In this document: positions 56,981-64,000 of the stretch, piece by piece
Layout: the number at the start of each line of letters is the position of its first letter
How positions within the stretch are numbered: position 1 is the first letter of the stretch
NCBI RefSeq assembly: GCF_036850765.1
Contig: NC_089491.1
Coordinates: 182,135,520-182,199,519 of the forward strand
Source of the DNA: Saccopteryx bilineata
Lineage: Eukaryota; Chordata; Mammalia; Chiroptera; Emballonuridae
Direction of reading: 5' to 3'
Length of the DNA stretch: 64,000 nt
The notes under the pieces: model-generated
Databases searched by the model: none
Seen by the model: only the letters and a program-made list of their open reading frames with translations
Told to the model about the DNA's origin: nothing
Made by a program: the position numbers and the translations under genes

Positions 56981-59861
56981 AGAGGAGAAGTTAAGGGAGC
57001 TGGTTTAATACCTATTATTGCTTTAAGGTCAAGAAACAATGAGAAACACAGAACTGAGGAGAACTAGCTCCTATCAGATCTCACAGAAAGGTCTAGAAAG
57101 CTGTGGCATACTGAGGCTCTGAGTGGTACAGGAAGAGAAACACTTTGAGGTAGGACACTCATCAGTGTCACGGCAAGACAACAATCCCTTTGTGGGGACC
57201 AGTCACAGTACCATCATGAGCTTCTCCAGGAACGGTCAGGGTTGAGGAACCTGAGTGAACCTAATTTTAAATACTTGTAAAATATTATATAAAAAATCCT
57301 AAGAATTTTACAGAAAAATTTTGTTGAAGGTTTGAGTTTTAGAACTAATAACTGTAGTGGTTGTAAGCTATCAAAATGTACAATTTTAATATAGATTTGA
57401 TGTTTTTTACATATAGGCTAGTTATTTATAATAGCTCTGTTTTTTAGGCATTAAATTATAGATTATGTTACTATGATTTATATGGCTTTAGTGATATCTG
57501 TCCTTATTAGTCACCAGAAACAAGCATACAAGCAGGCACACAAAGTACCAACACTGAGCAATAATGAAATGCCAGAGCTTTGCTCCCCTCTGTGGTTGGA
57601 CATGCTCTGCTCGAGCCTGCTGCTCTTAAATATTGAAGTCTGTAGGATTTTGTTGGATTCTCTGGGTATTTAATAAAGGTAATAACATAAGCTCTGAGAA
57701 CTACAAGAAAAATGTTCCTTTATTACAAAGAATTGTTATATTACATGGTTGTTTGCTGTGTCCTACTGGTAAATGATCCCTGACAGTCACTTTGAGAAAA
57801 AGCATATTTTCACTTTCAGTCTCACCAGGATTTTGTGTTATATTGTCACATGCCCCCTTGCATTTGGGATTAACTTCACTTCTGTGCTATTATATAACAT
57901 AATGGAGACAAACACTCCTTCTAGCTGGCCTGTAAGTAGAAGGAGAGAGTATAACTATTCTCATAAAATAAAACCTTTCTAGTCTTCCTTTCACCACTTT
58001 CCTCTCTTACATTGGGGGATACTTTTCAGAAAACACATTCACTTAAAGTACCTAAAATGGAAGTTGCCTCTTAGCAAAATTATGACATCAAGCAATAAAT
58101 GAAGCATTTTACTAGCAATTGTTTTTACCTGAAATAAATATTGACGTTATCAAGAAAAGCATCCATGACTGCTGTTAATTAAAGAAGTGCACACTGGACA
58201 TTTGTGCTGGCTGTCTGCATTCTTGTGATAGGATTGTAAGGCTAAGCAATCACCAGATAATCCTTTTATTTAACAGATAATCAGATTCACTGGAGGTTCT
58301 GACAGCTGGAATTACTTTTACTTTTTTGGGGGGGAAGAGTAAAGAGGGTATATTTTGAAATAAGAGTTTGGATTGTCTAAAATATATAAGAATTGTTTTC
58401 TTAATACAAAAATTGCATTTCCCATCCTTGTCTTGCTTGGTTGAAATACTACTAAAACCCCAGTTAAAGCAGAATGATATATTGCACATATATATAATTG
58501 TATGACTTTGAAAGTTCTATAAATATGTTACTTAAGCTTCATTATATCTGTGTGCAGTCTAATAATAAAATGAATGGGAAAATGAAAGTAGGACTACATT
58601 CTACATGTAAGAAAATTAAAACCCAAAGTGAAAGAAAAAACAAGTACCTTTTATATTATTCAGATAATGTCAAAGTGACATTTAATTATATTTCTGTACA
58701 TGACATAGTCTAATATTTATTTCTTAATACACAGAACAGAAAAGAATTAAAGAGAAACCAAAAGATTTGTAAGACAATAAGAAGTACATAAACTTCGATG
58801 CTTGGCAAATTCACACATAATTCTTGAATTTGTCTCTTTGCAAAAGATCCCTGGATTTTCCAGCATTAAAATGTATCCATTGGCCCTTAAGATTCTTAAA
58901 CATCTTATGTTTATTGAGTCATAGGTCTACTGTGTCTATATATAGATGATAGTCACTTGTATTTTAATAAATTAATGATTGACTTCCAAGAAGCAATAAT
59001 AGATATTTAACCTCTCTTACCATAAACAATATAAAATACCATAAGGAATAAAAGTGTTTAGACATGAAGGGATAGCACTGCCACACTATGGTCCTTATGA
59101 GAAAGGAAACAAACTAAACAAGGACTATAATTATATCAGACAATTATCTGGAAATGGAAAGGAAATCCATACAGAATGTAATGATCTTACTGAGTTGGGC
59201 AGAAAAAGGAGCTAAGAGAGGACAAGGTAGTTTGACTTTTCTAATAACAATACTGCCTATTTATCCTCAATGCTTGGAACGACAATGGAATAATTTTCTA
59301 TTTTAAAATTGTGATAGCTGGGAGGAGGATACTCTATGATATCCTTTTCCATGAGACACCAATGAAAGATCATGTTCAAATAATGACATACTTTCATGCA
59401 CATATCCACATTTTGATCAAAGAAAGAGACACTTTTTGGTGGGAAAGTAAACAAAAAGTAAGGCTCCAATGGGGCCTTTACTTATCAAATTAATGTTATA
59501 AGCTTAAACATAAATAAAAGGTTTAAATAGATTAAAATTAGTATTCTTTAAATAAAAATAAATGGATAGTGCAAAATATTATTTAAAAAGTTTTAATATT
59601 TTCAAGACTCCACATGTAATACCAATAAAAATGACTAGGTATGAACCATTGAAGAATAAATAGTTAACACATTATTACCTAAAATTACAATATATATTTT
59701 TATTGATTTTTTAAGCCATAACATATAGTATAATTGCTGTTTTCACCTGTATTGTACATTTGAAGGCTTTTATTTACCCAATGAAATGTTTATTCATTTA
59801 AAGAAATCAGTTTAACATCATTCTTACTCAAATGTAAGGTAATACTATTTTTATTTTAAAA
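56981..59861. other. No gene or repeat recognised
   Basis: Nearly 2.9 kb of mixed sequence with only short open frames without known motifs. It is the longest stretch late in the window with no transposon that I can name, so it may be unique sequence or very old repeat. Confidence 0.5.
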
Positions 59862-59985
59862 ATATATGTTGAACATTTTCTGTGTGCTAGACACTGTTTA
59901 CTGTGAAAGAACACAAAAATTTGACCCTCTTAGAGCTTGTGTTTTATGGGAGAAGGAGAAGAAAAATAAATCAAATATATAGCTT
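59862..59985 (+). repeat. Ancient dispersed mammalian repeat
   Basis: TTGAACATTTTCTGTGTGCTAGACACTG followed by CTCTTAGAGCTTGTGTTTTATGGG resembles the widespread 'ttgagcacctactatgtgccaggcactg...ggagcttacattctag' phrase. Family not certain. Confidence 0.55.
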
Positions 59986-60733
59986 TTTTATAAGTGCTAA
60001 AAGGAACATAATTAAAGTTGAGAAGGTGAATTGGATTGAAGGAGAGAAAGAATACAATTTTAAGTAGAGTGATCACTTTCTTCTTACATCATTACAAGAA
60101 TAAACTCAAAATGGATAAAAGGCTTAAATGTAAAGAATCAAAACCATGAAACTCCCAGAGAAAAACATAGGCAGTAAAATCTCTGACATTTCCCTTAGCA
60201 ATATTTTTTTCTGATATATATCCTCAGACAAGGAAAATAAAAGAATAAATTAAACAAATGGTACAACATCACACTAAAAAGTTTTTCCACAGCAACAGAA
60301 GCCATCTATAAAACAAAAAGATTACCTATTGAATGGGAGAATTTATTTGCTAATAATACACCTAATAAGGGGTTACTATTCAAATTTACAAAGAACTTGT
60401 ACAACTCACCACCAATCCACCCCCCAAAGAAAACTGTTAAAAATGGGCAAAGGACCTGAATAAACACTTCTGCAAAGAGGACACACAGGTGGCCAAAAGA
60501 CACATGAAAAGATATCACTTTTCATATCAATATCACTAATCATCAGAGAAATGCAAATTAAAACCACAATGAGACTTCACCTCACACCTGTCAGAATAGC
60601 TACCATCAATCAACAAATAACAAGTGCTGTTGAGGATGTAAGAAAAGGGAACCCTTGTGCACCATTGTTGGGAATGCAGACTGGTACAGTCACTATGGAA
60701 AACTGTATGGAGTTTTCTTAAAATTTTTTAAAT

Positions 60734-62880
60734 ACCCACAGCCAACATCATACTCAATGGGCAAAAATTAAAAGCAATCCCCTTAAGTTCAGGAACAAGG
60801 CAGGGGTGCCTCCTTTCACCACTCTTATTCAACATAGTTCTGGAAGTCCTAGCCATAGCAATCAGACAAGAAAAAGGAATAAAAGGTATCCAAATTGGAA
60901 AAGAAGAAGTAAAATTATCATTATTTGCAGATGATATGATATTGTATATAGAAAATCCTAAAGTCACAGTAAAAAAACTACTAGACTTGATAAATGAATT
61001 CAGCAAGGTGGCAGGATATAAAATTAATACTCAGAAATCAGAGGCATTTTTATACACTAACAATGAACTGTCAGAAAGAGAAATTAAGGAATCAATCCAC
61101 TTTACCATTGCAACCAAATAAATAAAGTGTCTAGGAATAAATTTAACCAGGGAGATTAAAGACTTGTACTCGGAAAATTATAAAACATTGATAAAAGAAA
61201 TCAGGGAAGATACAAACAAGTGGAAGCCTATACCGTGCTCATTGTTAGGAAGAATAAACATCATTAAAATGTCTATATTAACCAAGCAATTTATAAATTC
61301 AATGCAATACCGATTAAAATACCAATGACTTACTTCAAAGATATAGAACACATATTCCAAAAATTTATATGAAACCAAAAGAGAACACGAATAGCCTCAG
61401 CAATCTTGAAAAGGAAGAATAAAGTGGGAGGTATCACACTTCTGGATATCAAGTTATACTACAAGGCCATTGTACTCAAAACAGCCTGGTACTGGCATAA
61501 GAACAGGCATATAGATCAATGGACAGAACAGAGAACCCAGAAATAAACCCACACTTTTATGGACAACTGATATTTGACAAAGGTGGTAACAGTATACATT
61601 GGAGTAAAGACAGCCTCTTCAACAAATGGTGTTGGGAAAATTGGACAGCTACCTGCAAAAATATGAAACTAGACCACCAACTTACACCATTCACAAAAAT
61701 AAATTCAAAATGGATAAAAGACTTAAATGTAAGCCATAAAACCATAAGCATCTTAGAAGAAAACATAGGCAGTAAGCTCTCTGACATCTTTTGCAGCAAT
61801 ATATTTGTCGATTTGTCTCCATAGGCAGTGAAATAAAAGACAGGATAAACAAATGGGACTTTATCTAACTAAAAAGCTTCTGCACAGCTAAAGACAATAA
61901 GAACAGAATAAAAAGACAAACTACACAATGGGAGAACATATTTGACAGTATGTCTGATAAGGGGTTAATAACCAACATTTATAAAGAACTTGTAAAACAA
62001 TACCAGGAAGACAAATAATCAATCCAAAAATGGGCAAAAGAAATAAATAGACACTTTTCCAAAGAGGACATACAGATGGCCAATAGGCATTTGAAAAAAT
62101 GCTCAACATCACTAATCATTAGAGAAATGTAAATTAAAACCACAATGAGATATCACCTCACACCAGTCAGAATGGCGCTCATCAACAAAACAACACAGGA
62201 TAAGTGTTGGCAAGGATGTGGAGAAAAAGGAACCCTCCTGCACTGCTGGTGGGAATGCAGACTGGTGCAGCCACTGTGGAAAACAGTATGGAGATTCCTC
62301 AAGAGATTAAAAATTGAACTGCCTTTTGACCCAGCTATCCCACTTTTAGGAATATACCCCAAGAACACCATAGCACTGTTTGAAAAGAAGAAATCACCCC
62401 CATGTTTATGGCAGCATTGTTCACAATAGTGAAGATCTGGAAACAGACCAAGTGTCCGTCAGTGGACGAGTGGATTAAAAAGCTTTGGTACATATATACT
62501 ATGGAATACTACTCAGCCATAAGAAATGATGACATCGAATCTTTTACAACAACATGGATGGACCTTGATAACATTATGCTGAGTGAAATAAGTAAATCAG
62601 AAAAAACTAAGAACTATATGATTCCATACATATGTGAGACATAAAAATGAGACTCAGAGACAAGGACAACAGTGTGGGGGTTACAGGGTAGGGGGGAGGA
62701 GAGAGAGGGAGTTGGGGGAGGGGAGGGACACAAAGAAAATCAGTTAGAAGGTGATGGAATTCAGTTGGACTCTGAGCGATGGGAATGCAGCATAATCAAA
62801 TGTCAAAATAATCTAGAGATGTTTTCTTTGAACATGTATACCCTGATTTACCAATGTCACCCCATTAAAATTAATCAAAA
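60734..62880 (+). mobile_element. Younger 5'-truncated L1
   Basis: Starts within the reverse transcriptase (CCAACATCATACTCAATGGG) and ends with a 3'UTR and ATTAAAATTAATCAAAA tail. The edges share AAATTTTTTAAAT (60721-60733) and AAATTTTTTTTAATG (62881-62895), a plausible target duplication in AT-rich L1 sequence. Its collinear position inside an older L1 shows it is the later insertion. Confidence 0.87.
60736..62640 (+). pseudogene. L1 ORF2 C-terminal part
   Basis: Covers [20 protein letters not shown], then the intact FADD active site near 60927-60940, the thumb region, and the Cys-rich end ([15 protein letters not shown] near 62215-62260) to the stop after about 62640. A stop after IATK (61121) and frameshifts near 61290 and 61825 and 62430 break it. 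The 5' endonuclease half was never copied. Confidence 0.88.
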
Positions 62881-62979
62881 AAATTTTTTTAATGTAACAG
62901 CTTTATGACCCAGCAATTCCACTTCTGGGTGCATATTCAAAAAAACACAAAACACAAATTTGAAAAAATATATGCAGGT

Positions 62980-63141
62980 CTTTGCAGGGTATCTCAATTG
63001 GTTAGAGCATCATTCTGACATGCTAAGGTTGTGGGATTAATCCCGTCAGTGAACATCAAATTAAGCAATGACGACATAAATAAATGGAAATATGAATTGA
63101 TTTCTCTCTCTCTCTCCCTCTAAGAATCAATAATAATAATA
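62980..63141 (+). repeat. Short tRNA-derived SINE (VES-like)
   Basis: Head-like CAGGGTATCTCAATTGGTTAGAGCATC, B-box-like GTGGGATTAATCCCGTCAG, then TTGATTTCTCTCTCTCTC and an AATAATAATAA tail. Similar in plan to 15321-15480. It is inserted in the old L1 between ATGCAGGTC and TGTGCCTCAG. Confidence 0.8.
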
Positions 63142-63920
63142 AAGAATATGTGCCTCAGTATTTCACAGCAACACTATTTATAATAGTTGCCAAGATATAG
63201 AAGCAACTCAAGTGCCCATCAATAGACGAGTGGATAAAAAAGTGGTAGTACATTTATACAATGTACATTTATATAATTACTTGACCACAATAAAGAATAA
63301 ATCTTAATATTTGCAACAGCATGGATGGCCCTAGAAGGTATTATGCTAAATAAAAAAAAGCCAGTCAGAAAAAGACAAATACCATATGTTTCACTTATAT
63401 GTAGAATCTAAAAACAGAATAAACAAGGAAACACAATTAACACAGAACTATAGATACAAAGAACAAACTGATGATTGCCAGAGGGGTGAGGGCTTAGTGG
63501 ACTAGGTGAAAAGGGCAAGAGATTAAGAGGTATGAATTGATTGTTACAATATAGTCATGGGGATATAAAATACAGCATAAGGAAGAGAGTCAATATTGTA
63601 ATGACTATGTATGGTGCCGGGTGGGTACTTGAACTATCAAGAACACTTTGTAAAGTACATGATTGTGTAACCACTATGCTGTACACCTGAAACTAATACA
63701 AAATAATATTGAATGTTAGTGTAATTGAAAAATAAAATAAATAAATATAATAAATAGGATTTCATTTGAAAAAACTGACTTTATACAAAAAAATGACTGG
63801 GTGGGTTTTAAAACAGCAAGGAAACTAGTGTGTTTGGAGCAGATGAGTCAGGAGAGGAGAGTTCAAAGAAGTAATAAGGGCATGATAATGTAGTGCATTG
63901 TACGTCAAACTAATTTACTC

Positions 63921-64000
63921 TTTTTATTTTTTTTAATTTAGTAAGTGGAAGGGAGGCAGAGAGACAGACTCCCGCATGCACCCTGACCAGGATCCACCCA
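63921..64000 (-). repeat. SINE tail, minus strand, cut by the window end
   Basis: Poly(T), then GGAGGCAGAGAGACAGACTC, CCGCATGCACCCTGACC and AGGATCCACCC, the reversed 3' part of a GCCCTGG-type SINE. The head lies beyond 64000. Confidence 0.92.

Larger units (their letters stand above)
60085..63770 (+). mobile_element. Old L1 ORF2-3'UTR fragment, split by a younger L1 and a SINE
   Basis: 60085-60733 covers ORF2 text from TAAACTCAAAATGGATAAAAGG to ACTATGGAAAACTGTATGG. The sequence resumes at about 62895 with CTTTATGACCCAGCAATTCCAC, the next step in ORF2, then AATAGTTGCCAAGATATAGAAGC and the 3'UTR (GCTGTACACCTGAAACTAATAC), ending near 63770. The interruptions are the L1 at 60734-62880 and a SINE at 62980-63141. 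Confidence 0.85.

Overview
The window looks like intergenic DNA from a mammal, most likely a bat. It is AT-rich and shows no host gene with exons that I can recognise. Almost all of the recognisable content is transposable elements. Two tRNA-headed SINE types recur: one opening 'GCCCTGGCCGGTTGGCTCAG', the other 'GCCTGACCAGGTGGTGGCGC'. From memory these are typical of bats, probably the horseshoe/leaf-nosed group; that lineage call is inference. MIR and L2 remnants, many L1 copies, an endogenous retrovirus, a mariner and a hAT element fit the same picture.

Region by region: 1-3.3 kb is mostly unassigned. 3.3-7.5 kb holds an intronless, broken gene of a zinc-finger-like family I cannot name, cut in two by a 2.6 kb provirus on the minus strand with two 351 bp LTRs and a 5 bp target duplication. 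9-11.8 kb has an inverted SINE pair and then a hAT element with a perfect 8 bp target duplication and an internally deleted transposase gene. 14.2-15.1 kb is an internally deleted mariner with 32 bp perfect terminal repeats. 15.3-20.3 kb is old L1 3' sequence on the minus strand with inserted SINEs.

21.3-28.9 kb contains an old L1 split by a younger 4.7 kb L1, then further old L1 pieces and a young SINE. 29.9-37 kb is a decayed near-full-length L1 carrying two SINEs. 38.5-40.4 kb is SINE-rich with a MIR. 42-48.8 kb is the most complete L1 (minus strand), with 5'UTR, ORF1 and ORF2. 49-53.7 kb has an LTR with a possible primer-binding site, L2 pieces, SINEs and an interstitial telomeric repeat. 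54.2-57 kb is an ancient repeat interrupted by an L1 in which the 5'UTR is joined directly to the end of ORF2. 60-63.8 kb is an old L1 interrupted by a younger 5'-truncated L1 and a SINE.

There is no operon-like or pathway-like cooperation between genes here. The biology is layered insertion: L1 proteins presumably mobilised the SINEs in trans, and the hAT and mariner elements are defective copies that would need a transposase supplied elsewhere. The most unusual item is the split gene at 3.3-7.5 kb.
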